Shown piece after piece: positions 31,930-39,917 of a DNA stretch of 64,000 bases. Position 1 is the first letter of the stretch, and each line of letters begins with the position of its first letter. This stretch comes from Blattamonas nauphoetae. Its lineage: Eukaryota > Preaxostyla > Oxymonadida. The notes under the pieces are model-generated. The model was not told the origin of the DNA, did not search any database, and was given only the letters and a program-made list of their open reading frames with translations. A program made the translations under genes and the position numbers. The stretch covers positions 90,235 to 154,234 of the forward strand of contig JARBJD010000177.1 in NCBI GenBank assembly GCA_033064195.1. The letters are read 5' to 3'.

Positions 31930-32246
31930 AAAATGTATTGTTTAATTAAGTTCAGGTCATCATTGGGAGAGGCAGACTATGTGTTCAGCCGAAAGCGAGA
32001 ACGAGAGTTCCGGATGCCACCCAACATTAAACCAAATCATTAGTTCCATTTCATCAAATGTCATTTTAGCACATGCAGAATGAACAGAGAGTGTGAAGAG
32101 ATTGGTTCACTAGTTTATTCCACGTATGTATCTTCATATCTATCCACTGTTTGTTATGGAGACTCTCCACTTTTCTATGCCATGTATGTCGTTCTCACTT
32201 TATCTATTCTCTGATTCCTCTCTTTCAACTTTTCTTTTCTTGTTTC
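31930..32246. other. Intergenic region upstream of the MITE
   Basis: AT-rich sequence with no convincing ORF or repeat apart from the CTTGTTTC at 32239-32246, which is the left target duplication of the following element. Confidence 0.6.
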
Positions 32247-32729
32247 GGCACGAGTGGACTTTCTGGGCCAAAGGTAATCGAGGTGTGTTGTGACATTGTA
32301 GTTCATCGAGGCTATTCTCTCGTAATAAATTGTCGAATATGGATGTGAACACGTTTTATTTTCAAAATGTTGAGAATACTGTCGAGATCGTCTCAGAGAA
32401 TGTCACGATCATTCGATCGTGTTTGATGAGGTCGATCGGCGAACTATATCACTTCATCTTTACGCTTTCTTGATTCATTTCAACTTTATGTCTCGTATTT
32501 TCTTACAATTTTTCAAAACATAGCGATTGATCATGATGTATCGTGAAGTGACAATCTACTGTAGTTCTCCCTTCAAGACACCAATTTTTTGGAAGTGAAC
32601 GTGCGGCGCGTTTGGCCTAGCGGTAGCCAACCCCTCTGTCGACTGTTGTGCTCGGGGTTCGACTCCCGCCGAGCACAACTTTTTTGCCACTACTTAGAGT
32701 TTTTTGGCCCAGAAAGTCCACCCTTGCCC
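32247..32729. mobile_element. MITE with 8-bp target duplication carrying a Pol III-type unit
   Basis: A 483-bp element flanked by the perfect direct repeat CTTGTTTC (32239-32246 and 32730-32737). Its terminal inverted repeats are 26 bp with 23 matches: GGCACGAG then TGGACTTTCTGGGCCAAA at the left, GGCAAGGG then the same block at the reversed right end. It codes for no protein. Close to its right end it carries a tRNA-like transcription unit (32606-32685) ending within 20 bases of the TIR. The 8-bp duplication suits hAT or related superfamilies; the ends do not resemble those of the 1,977-bp element at 10533-12509, so it belongs to a different family. Confidence 0.82.
32606..32685 (+). ncRNA. 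tRNA-like Pol III gene with long 3' hairpin
   Basis: A-box TGGCCTAGCGGT (32613-32624) matches the tRNA consensus in 11 of 12 positions, and the B-box GGTTCGACTCC (32656-32666) is perfect. Their 31-bp spacing is that of a short-variable-arm tRNA, and a run of six T at 32680-32685 is a Pol III terminator. The cloverleaf is poor: the acceptor stem pairs at only about half its positions and the T-stem outer pairs mismatch. Instead GTTGTGCTCGG (32645-32655) pairs perfectly over 11 bp with CCGAGCACAAC (32669-32679), making the B-box part of a hairpin loop, and TTGGC/GCCAA forms a D-arm-like hairpin. A tRNA-derived non-coding RNA is more likely than a working tRNA. Confidence 0.6.
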
Positions 32730-32737
32730 TTGTTTCT

Positions 32738-33037
32738 TCTATTTCACACCATCTCACCTTTCAATTTTCTGCATTTCTCAGTTCATTCGTTTTGAATCAA
32801 GAATCATCAACTTTATCAACAACTACGATCCATATCAACAAGAGCCTCACCATCAGAATCGATCTCTCATCCCTTTCGAGAGCATACCTATCCTTTCAAG
32901 AATCGTGTTGGGTCCTCAATCATCACCAAACATTCATCGCTCCCCAGAATTGAAATAGGAGTATTGTGTCCACCTAAACAAGAAATCGTCTGTTTCATTT
33001 CATTACTATCAAACACAAAACCTTGTTCTCATTTTTT
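32738..33037. other. Intergenic region
   Basis: About 300 bases of T/C/A-rich sequence. Open frames here are low complexity and unsupported. Confidence 0.5.
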
Positions 33038-33378
33038 TCACTCCGGATTCCCACTCGCGAGACTCCAATCGTCGCGTCGTCCTACAGCTTCACCGAAAGC
33101 GTCTCCCCAGAAAGAAGAACCCAGAGCGAGCACAGATTCATGTACGTCAAGTTCTGTGGTTGCGTCTCTACCAGCTGAACAAGCCTGTCCACCAGCGCCA
33201 TCTCCATCCATCGACTGCACGCCCCACTCGCTTCTTTCGCAATGGACAGACGGGGATATAGCAAATCCTGCTTGTTCTCTCGAACCTCGTCCACACAGTG
33301 CTCCGGCGACAGCCCTTCCACAAACTCAACATACGGCATTGCCACCTCGGACATCTCCGACTCCCTCTCCCCCAGCAT
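33038..33378 (-). pseudogene. Relic of an ARM/HEAT-type protein
   Basis: Minus-strand reading gives HCVDEVRENKQDLLYPRLSI and VDRLVQLVETQPQNLTYMNL followed by CSLWVLLSGE, with a frame change before GDAFGEAVGRRDDWSLASGN. The amphipathic helical pattern is that of the small ARM-type proteins elsewhere in the window. It has no start codon of its own and is preceded directly by a relic of a surface-protein gene, so it is probably a fragment. Confidence 0.5.
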
Positions 33379-33384
33379 TGTCCG

Positions 33385-33600
33385 TCATGTCATTTCCTTC
33401 TCAACTTCGTCGTTCGCGGTGTTATCGTGGAACGTGCTCGATTCAATCCTAAGCGACGAGTCCGACATCACAACTCCGCTATCGTCAAGATCCGCATTCA
33501 CAACCGACTGCAGCGTGCTGTTCGTGTCTTCCAGCCGCATCAGTCCAGTCGACAATTCACACATCTCCAAACGCAGGTCTACACGCAGATCCGTCTTTTT
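33385..33600 (-). pseudogene. Relic of a giant surface-protein gene (pre-membrane region)
   Basis: Minus-strand reading gives LMRLEDTNSTLQSVVNADLD followed by SLRIESSTFHDNTANDE. It aligns with the last beta-helix turns before the membrane helix in the large proteins, for example LVRLTNTSTTFRSVDFADGR and SLTIHSSTFSENSVPN. It ends abruptly where the ARM-type relic begins. It lies just downstream of the 1,187-residue beta-helix gene on the same strand and may be the remains of that gene's original 3' part. Confidence 0.6.
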
Positions 33601-33656
33601 CTGGTTCATTTCGATTCTTGACCACTTTTTATTCAACAAATACCTAAATATCCACA

Positions 33657-36600
33657 TCACTTCCTATTTTTTGGATTTACTTCTATTCTGTCATCGATTG
33701 TAACAATCTCAGCGTATGAAGACCACGGGATTCCATGATATGGTGAGGGGAATGAAGTATTCGAATAGGTCATATTGTTGTTGTTTGTGTGAATCAGAAT
33801 GATCGATCCAAAGTTCTCCAGACCTTCCACATCTTTGAAAGTGATGTTTCCAAAGTTGATCTGTTCGGATGCATTCGAGGAAAGATAGACTTGGAAGAGC
33901 GAAGGATAAGACTGCGCGTTGGATGATGAAGGAATTGTAATATTGCGAAAAGTGTTGTTAGCCACATTCAGAGTGCCTGTTTCAGTCAACCGACAATCAA
34001 GAAGTGAACTTGTCTCGTTCTGAAGTGAAAGTCCAGCAAACTCACAGTTCGTGACGGTGGTTTTTGTTCCATCGGTTTTGATCAGACTCGAAACAACTCC
34101 CATTCCATCTCGACCATCCAAATACACTTCTGAAAAGTTGAAACTTCCAGAAATCGACTCAAATAACGGATTGTTCAGAAGCTGGCCCTGATCTGATTCA
34201 TCAAAGCGAATCTCAAATGAAGCTTTTTCGACAACTACTGTCGATTTGAGATTTCGAATGAAGAGCCCATTCTCTGGGTTGTCAACATGGAGAACAACCT
34301 CCCTCAGCTTGAACGAACTATTCACAACTTCAAACATGATCTCGTCCAAATCCGGCAGTTCGAGCATCGTGTGTTTCATGCCTTCCATCACCACATTCAA
34401 ATTCACACACTTGACATCTATGTCCCTGAAGAATCCAACTGGGTTGAACGTGATCAAGGTATCATTTCTTTCATAGCGGTTGAACAAGTTGAGGGTGAAG
34501 ACAAGTGTTTTGCACGGCTCTTTTTCACTGCTTCCACAAGTCTGAGTGTCTTCCCCAACTGTATTCACGTAGAATGGGTTTGGTTCAGAAATCCCGAAGT
34601 CTGTCATTCGGAAACCGCGGAGACAAGGGAAGGCCGATGCGAGGCGAACATTGTTGAATGAAATGGTGAGATTGTCCACAATTCGGGAGATATCGTTGCC
34701 GAACTTGTCGATAATCACCTCACCCTCCACCATGAACGCTCTGTTCCCAGTGAAGAAGCAGTTGTCCAAAGCCAGATTGAGTCCAGATTCGACCGACCCT
34801 GACAGAATACAGATTCCACCAGTGTTGCATCCAACATTGTCTTTGAAGCGACAGCCAGTGACGACGAGAGTGGCACTTTCCATCAGACAGATCAGATGTC
34901 CGTGAGGGATGAAGCACGAGATGAACTGGCAGTCCGTGATGGATCGCTCTCTCTCCAATTTGTAGGGAAGCATGTGCTCAATTCTCTTGTCTTCCACTTG
35001 GACTGATGAGAAGACACATTCCACCATGTTTGGTGTGGTTTCGTTGAAGATTTTGGAGTTGCCTGAGAGAACAATGTTGTCCAGAACGGACTCCTTGATC
35101 GACAGACTCGTTTCGTTCACGGAGAAGATGAAAATGTCCGTGAATGTCTGGTTGTACAATTTGAGACGTAAGGAGTGGTATCTCAGAGATGAGACTTCGG
35201 TGCGATTCATGAGAGTGAAGATGTCGCTCTTCACACATGACCAGAAGAAATAGATGTTCTCGAAGATGATTTCTGAGAATCCGAGCTGGAAAAATGATGT
35301 CGTGCTCGAATTGACAATTTCAATGTTCAGATCTTTGAGATAGACCTCAGCTGGCGATGATAGGAAGAACGGTCCAGACTCCGAATCGTCACTCTGCCGA
35401 ATTGTGGATCTGCCTGTGTCCGAATGAGACAATATGGCAATGCAGAGTGCGCTCAATTGGACAGGTGTGGTCACTGTGGTGTTGTCCAGGATGTACATAA
35501 AGAACGGGGTTCGTTGAGTGAGACTCGTGAGGACAAACGAGACGGCGTAGCATGGGGACACGTACGTTCCACAGAAGAGATCGTCCGAGCCGGATGAGGA
35601 AAGATAGAGGGAAAGAGTCCCACGAGGGATGTCGATGGTCGAGCGTGTGTCATTATTTGAGATAAGAACAGGAGAGTGTGTTGAGAGTTGAGAAAGGTCA
35701 GCGCATGTCTGCAGCATGGTCTCGAGAAGGGGAGTGCTTGTGGTTGTCGTGAAGACATATCCATTCCCTTGTGGGTTTGGCAGATAGAGCACATTGTCGA
35801 TGAATGTTGTGAGGGCAGTGGTTTCCAAGCTGTTGGAAAAGATGTTCGCAGCAGATGTCGAGTCAAGGAGGAAGGAACAGTTCAAGAAAGTGAGGGATGG
35901 ACAAGAAGATAAATCGAACATGGATTTTCGTGATGATTGGATTTTGATTCGAAAGCATTGCCAAGAGATGTTGCTGTGCGAGATCTTGAAGGCTTCAGTT
36001 GTGCAGTTGGTGTTTTCAAGCAAGATCAGATCATCAGCATAGAATGATGTGGAATTCAGGCAGAAATAAGAAGAGTCCGACGTGTTCTTGTTCAGATTGA
36101 TTCGACATTCTGTCATTTTGATCTCTGATGAGAATTTGCCTGCGGTGATGCAAAAGAGACTGCCATCCTCCCCTGCCGTACAATCAGTAAAGTTGGAGTA
36201 GTGGCAGACGAGGATAAACTTCGATCCGTCCTGTTTTGGGGGTTCAACGAAGAGGACTCCTCCATCCACGTTTGAATGGCAATGAGAGAACAAACATTTC
36301 GCAACAGTGAGTTTAATGCTGGAAGGATCCGTATCCGAAGGAAAGATCACCAAAAATACTCCTCCTGACGGTTCTGACGTGCAATCGATGAAGTGCGAGT
36401 CAACGAACAAAGAATCCGAGCTAATCACATGTTGGTCATTCCAAGTGATGTCTTGCGATCGATGCATATGAGTGAATGAGCAGTTGATGGCACGGAACTG
36501 TCGAGTGATAGAAAACTTCGAAAAAAGTGTTCCATCAAGGCCATTCTCAATATACGAAAACGATGTCCCAATGAGTTGTGTTTCCGAATAGTTCTCCACA

Positions 36601-37220
36601 CATTGGGCAATTCCATTGCATTCACGTGTCATGTTGTGAACTCTCACATCAGAGAGACACAATTTCAGAGAAGGACTTCCAAACAGCGCATCGTCAGAGA
36701 TAATCGTTGAATCCGAAAGATCGGACGAATAACAGACAAGTCGTCCTTCCGTGCTATTGTGTGTCACCAGACTCGGCAAAAATCCGTTGTCCGACGAGAG
36801 CGAGAACGACGAGAGAATCACAAATCCATCAATCACAAAGAATAATCGTTCTGAACAGGCAATAATATCACAGCCGTTCATAGATAAACACGATGACGAT
36901 ATGGTCCAACATCGGTTTGAATAGAGAATGGTCAGCGACGAGAACGACAACGAACTGTTCATCAATGACAACGACCCTTTCGGTGTCATCATCACTGCCG
37001 TACTTCTGTCCCGCGATGATAAAGAACATCTCCACGACGTGATCATCATTTCGTTCAAAATAATCTGACTGCTGTCCAGTTCAAGCCAAGTCTCTTTTTC
37101 AGTTTCAGGTTTTTCTGAAAAGAATGTCTCCAGCACGTTCGTTTGGGCTGAAAGATGATCAGTGTTGCAGTACGAGAGGTAGAGTGAGATTGATATCACC
37201 AAACAAAAAGAGGAGATCAT
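33657..37220 (-). CDS. Secreted beta-helix protein lacking membrane helix and kinase tail
   Basis: 1,187 residues. The ATG start gives a signal peptide (MISSFCLVISISLYLSYCNT). The rest is Ser/Thr/Asn-rich beta-helix sequence with repeated strands of the form FxDCTxGxxGSLFCI and SxxxLxxxxF (FTDCTAGEDGSLFCI, FSHCHSNVDGGVLFVE). Two copies of the family cysteine motif are present: LFCGTYVSPCYAVSFVLTSL and TCGSSEKEPCKTLVF. It ends at TGA after EVNPKNRK, with no membrane helix or pseudokinase. It is related to the N-terminal halves of the giant proteins and could be a secreted short member or a 3'-truncated gene, the latter supported by the relic just downstream. Extracellular location is likely. 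Confidence 0.85.
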   Translation of the reverse strand: MISSFCLVISISLYLSYCNTDHLSAQTNVLETFFSEKPETEKETWLELDSSQIILNEMMITSWRCSLSSRDRSTAVMMTPKGSLSLMNSSLSFSSLTILYSNRCWTISSSCLSMNGCDIIACSERLFFVIDGFVILSSFSLSSDNGFLPSLVTHNSTEGRLVCYSSDLSDSTIISDDALFGSPSLKLCLSDVRVHNMTRECNGIAQCVENYSETQLIGTSFSYIENGLDGTLFSKFSITRQFRAINCSFTHMHRSQDITWNDQHVISSDSLFVDSHFIDCTSEPSGGVFLVIFPSDTDPSSIKLTVAKCLFSHCHSNVDGGVLFVEPPKQDGSKFILVCHYSNFTDCTAGEDGSLFCITAGKFSSEIKMTECRINLNKNTSDSSYFCLNSTSFYADDLILLENTNCTTEAFKISHSNISWQCFRIKIQSSRKSMFDLSSCPSLTFLNCSFLLDSTSAANIFSNSLETTALTTFIDNVLYLPNPQGNGYVFTTTTSTPLLETMLQTCADLSQLSTHSPVLISNNDTRSTIDIPRGTLSLYLSSSGSDDLFCGTYVSPCYAVSFVLTSLTQRTPFFMYILDNTTVTTPVQLSALCIAILSHSDTGRSTIRQSDDSESGPFFLSSPAEVYLKDLNIEIVNSSTTSFFQLGFSEIIFENIYFFWSCVKSDIFTLMNRTEVSSLRYHSLRLKLYNQTFTDIFIFSVNETSLSIKESVLDNIVLSGNSKIFNETTPNMVECVFSSVQVEDKRIEHMLPYKLERERSITDCQFISCFIPHGHLICLMESATLVVTGCRFKDNVGCNTGGICILSGSVESGLNLALDNCFFTGNRAFMVEGEVIIDKFGNDISRIVDNLTISFNNVRLASAFPCLRGFRMTDFGISEPNPFYVNTVGEDTQTCGSSEKEPCKTLVFTLNLFNRYERNDTLITFNPVGFFRDIDVKCVNLNVVMEGMKHTMLELPDLDEIMFEVVNSSFKLREVVLHVDNPENGLFIRNLKSTVVVEKASFEIRFDESDQGQLLNNPLFESISGSFNFSEVYLDGRDGMGVVSSLIKTDGTKTTVTNCEFAGLSLQNETSSLLDCRLTETGTLNVANNTFRNITIPSSSNAQSYPSLFQVYLSSNASEQINFGNITFKDVEGLENFGSIILIHTNNNNMTYSNTSFPSPYHGIPWSSYAEIVTIDDRIEVNPKNRK

Positions 37221-37560
37221 GGAATCTCGAAGAAAGGAATGAATGGGCCATTCTCATCACTCTCCAACCAGACATTATCATGTTATCCTTTGCATGTCCT
37301 ATGATTTATACAGTTCATTTCATCTCATTTTCAGTCTGACGTTCACACCAACATCACAGTGAACGAAATCGTGTGGCCATGACTCATTCATCTCTCAAAG
37401 TGCCAAAATGATTCTCCTCTCGAGATATCACCCCCATATGGACAACAGATCTGAGTGCTGTCCCAAAGTGACACCAATACTGCAATCAAGAAGTTGGGGA
37501 GAGGATGGGGGACTTGTGAAATTGTTGTTGACAAGTGTGAATCCCAGGAGGTGCACAATC
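37221..37560. other. Intergenic region between divergent units
   Basis: 340 bases with no convincing ORF, repeat or RNA gene. It is upstream of the 1,187-residue beta-helix gene and should hold its promoter, but no motif is recognisable. Confidence 0.5.
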
Positions 37561-37857
37561 TCAAAATATCAATGAGGTCTCCTTTACAGAATCAATCATC
37601 TCGAGAGTGATGAAATCAGAAACATCTTGGAATGCCATTGGATGACTCAATTGCCATTGAGAGAATTGTCCATTTGTCGGATATTCCTTCAATACCGAGG
37701 AACAAAACAACCAATTCTGATTTGGATCAGAGTGAGGGTTGGTTGACAGATACACTGCTCCGGAATAAGTGATGAATAAAACTGAGTCGATGATCAAACC
37801 GTTTTCGAATTGTTGACGCACATCACCAGAAATCGCGCGATTAGCGATGGTACTCAT
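37561..37857 (-). CDS. Small hypothetical protein
   Basis: About 98 residues from the ATG giving MSTIANRAISGDVRQQFENG, continuing with a hydrophobic VLFITYSGAVYLSTNPHSD and ending in TGA. The open frame continues 42 codons further upstream but that part is acidic low-complexity sequence antisense to the neighbouring plus-strand ORF. The composition of the retained part looks like a real protein. No family recognised. Its start region collides with the earliest possible start of the plus-strand gene, so one of the two starts must lie further in. Confidence 0.4.
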   Translation of the reverse strand: MSTIANRAISGDVRQQFENGLIIDSVLFITYSGAVYLSTNPHSDPNQNWLFCSSVLKEYPTNGQFSQWQLSHPMAFQDVSDFITLEMIDSVKETSLIF

Positions 37858-38899
37858 TCGCCTCATGCGGCCACCCACTTTGGGATTGTCTTCGGAAGTC
37901 TCCCCCTCTGATTTCACGACGATCACGCTGACATTCGAGTCGTCTCTTTCTGACGCCTCCCGAGCGCTGTCTTCGCTGATCATGTGTGTTTCGAAAGGAG
38001 GAGAGATGAGCGAAGGGGAGATTGCACATGGTTGTTCCCTTCTGAAAACATATTCTGAGTTCTTCCTGATGCGGAGTGGACTGAATGAGGAATCGAATGA
38101 AGACTCTCCAATGCCAGAGCAGTGCCGGTCATTTTATTCGGAGCTGATGCCATTGCTGTGCTGTGGGTATTTAAAGCTTGTGTGCTCCACACTGAAGTTA
38201 CTGAACACGACGTTGTTGATGTCGAGTTTGTGGCTTCGATTTGCCTTTGTTCAGATTGGAATCGTTCCTCATCTTCTGTCAGTGCTTGATTTGGAATCAG
38301 ATGAACCTGCCACGGATGAAGTGCTGCACCTGTTTCTGGAAATCGTCGCAAATTGTCTTCTCGTTCTGAGCGACGCCCATTTGTGGGATCCGTCGTTCCC
38401 AATGTCAGTGGCGAAGTCCGAAGCTGTTGAATGTGGTCTTCAACAGTTGATGAGACCCTTGACACCGTTTATGACGTTCGTTCTCCGAAACGTGATTCCT
38501 CTCTCGACATCCTCGCCTGCCGTGTCACAAACGACCATCCGTCTCCTCTTCGCCATTCTGCGAGTTCTTCCGCTGTTTGAGACTGACTGTGATCTGGTTG
38601 ATTGTGAAGAAGTTGTGATGACAGCAATGCAGGCTCTCTCGCTTGTGGAATGTGAAAGTGGAATTGAGGACTTTTTCTCAAATGTTTCAACGATTGTACG
38701 CCAGATGGATCAGTCGAGTGATGAACATACTGCATTGAACGAGTCAAGGATCGTTGATGGACTGTTGTCGGAAGGATTGTTGAACGAAATTGAAATGCGA
38801 CTTGTGTTGACATCAGATGCCAACTATCCTCCATACATGGTGACGTTGACAAGAAATGCGGGGAAGTTGCTTGGACAGAATCTCCCAAACCGTTGTTGA
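37847..38899 (+). CDS. ARM/HEAT-type hypothetical protein
   Basis: Up to 350 residues; an alternative start at 37982 (MCVSKGGEMSEGEIAHGCSL) gives 305. The sequence is a run of amphipathic helices such as LVCSTLKLLNTTLLMSSLWL, IVPHLLSVLDLESDEPATDE and LRVLPLFETDCDLVDCEEVV, consistent with an ARM/HEAT solenoid. The phrase PSDFTTITLTFESSLSDASR upstream of 37982 also looks coding, which favours the longer form. It ends in TGA. It resembles in style the small ARM-type proteins at 28063-29015 and 63188-63526. Function unknown; cytoplasmic protein-protein interaction is the usual role of such folds. Confidence 0.7.
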   Translation: MVLIRLMRPPTLGLSSEVSPSDFTTITLTFESSLSDASRALSSLIMCVSKGGEMSEGEIAHGCSLLKTYSEFFLMRSGLNEESNEDSPMPEQCRSFYSELMPLLCCGYLKLVCSTLKLLNTTLLMSSLWLRFAFVQIGIVPHLLSVLDLESDEPATDEVLHLFLEIVANCLLVLSDAHLWDPSFPMSVAKSEAVECGLQQLMRPLTPFMTFVLRNVIPLSTSSPAVSQTTIRLLFAILRVLPLFETDCDLVDCEEVVMTAMQALSLVECESGIEDFFSNVSTIVRQMDQSSDEHTALNESRIVDGLLSEGLLNEIEMRLVLTSDANYPPYMVTLTRNAGKLLGQNLPNRC

Positions 38900-39917
38900 C
38901 GAATGTGATTGACAAGTCGATTGATCTCGTCCTCGTCACAGAACAATGATTGGTCAGTCAGAGTGCTCATCGCACATTCAGAGCTCTTCCTTCGATTGGT
39001 GTCCTCTTTCTTGTTTTCATTTCCCGAATCGTCATTGTCTCGTCGTTTTCTCTTGTTTATATTCATTTTGTCAACACTGCTCTTTAGAGGCAACTTTTTT
39101 CACATCCAAGAAAAGAGAATCAGGTCACATTGTCAGATCCAACATGGATCCACAGAAATGATGGCTGGCTTCAAGCAGTGAAACACACGATTGCCACAAC
39201 ATTCTCATTCGATTCAAGAGAAGGATGATGTCATCATCAGAAAACGGGTGAGATGACGAAGAAACGAGAGAGCGATAAGAACGGAATGCTGAACGATTCG
39301 GAGCGATGGACTGTCTGAGAAACGCACAGAAAGAGTGGCAAGGAAGAAAAGGGAGTGGAGTGAGAAGAAAGACACGTGACCGATGTGCGAAGGGACGGTT
39401 TTGTGAGATGAACGGATGAACATTCAACAGCAACGAGAATTCTGAGAAAGAGAGACAGACAGCAAAGATACCAACAAAAGCACGTTGAATGGAAAGAAGA
39501 CGAATAATGAGACAGTCCAGCAAGGAACCATCAGCGGTGAAATGAATTCACTGAAGAAGGGAGAAGCATACTCGGAATCAGATGTGATGTGAACAGGAAT
39601 GAAGAGAAATGTAGATAAGGATGGTTTCTGGATCGACCAAAGAAAGAGCGTGACGTGGTTCGAGAGTGGTTGCGAACGAATCTTTGCGTTCAGCGAAGAC
39701 CACCTCTCGAGTGGGATGTGAGGTGAGAAGGTCGGGACCAACACTGAATGTGGAGACACTTCCATAAAGATGAGTGGTTGACATACTCTTTTTCAAGACC
39801 AACAGGATCATCCGAGAGTGTGGAGACAGCAGCTTTCCTGATTTCGCTTCAATTCACGAGTGGCGAGCTGTCTCAAATGACGAAGTGGAGGCGTGTTCTT
39901 TCGGCAATGTCGGTTGT
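38900..39917. other. Region downstream of giant gene 2 with weak minus-strand ORFs
   Basis: About 1 kb with no firm gene. Minus-strand open stretches at 39765-39424 (ending in a hydrophobic VSLFVFFPFNVLLLVSLLSV) and 39523-39125 are Ser/Leu/Phe-rich and in different frames. They might be relics of a helical-repeat gene or a small membrane protein with an intron, but I cannot support either. Confidence 0.3.

Noticed and set aside
32606-32677. Functional tRNA gene
   Set aside because: A and B boxes are good but acceptor and T stems do not pair in a cloverleaf and no anticodon arm is evident, so I call it tRNA-like only.
32964-33452. Plus-strand 162-residue Ser/Pro-rich ORF
   Set aside because: It is antisense to protein-like relics on the minus strand and has low-complexity composition.
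38824-39093. Minus-strand 89-residue Lys/Asn-rich ORF
   Set aside because: Overlaps the 3' end of the ARM-type gene on the other strand and has no support.
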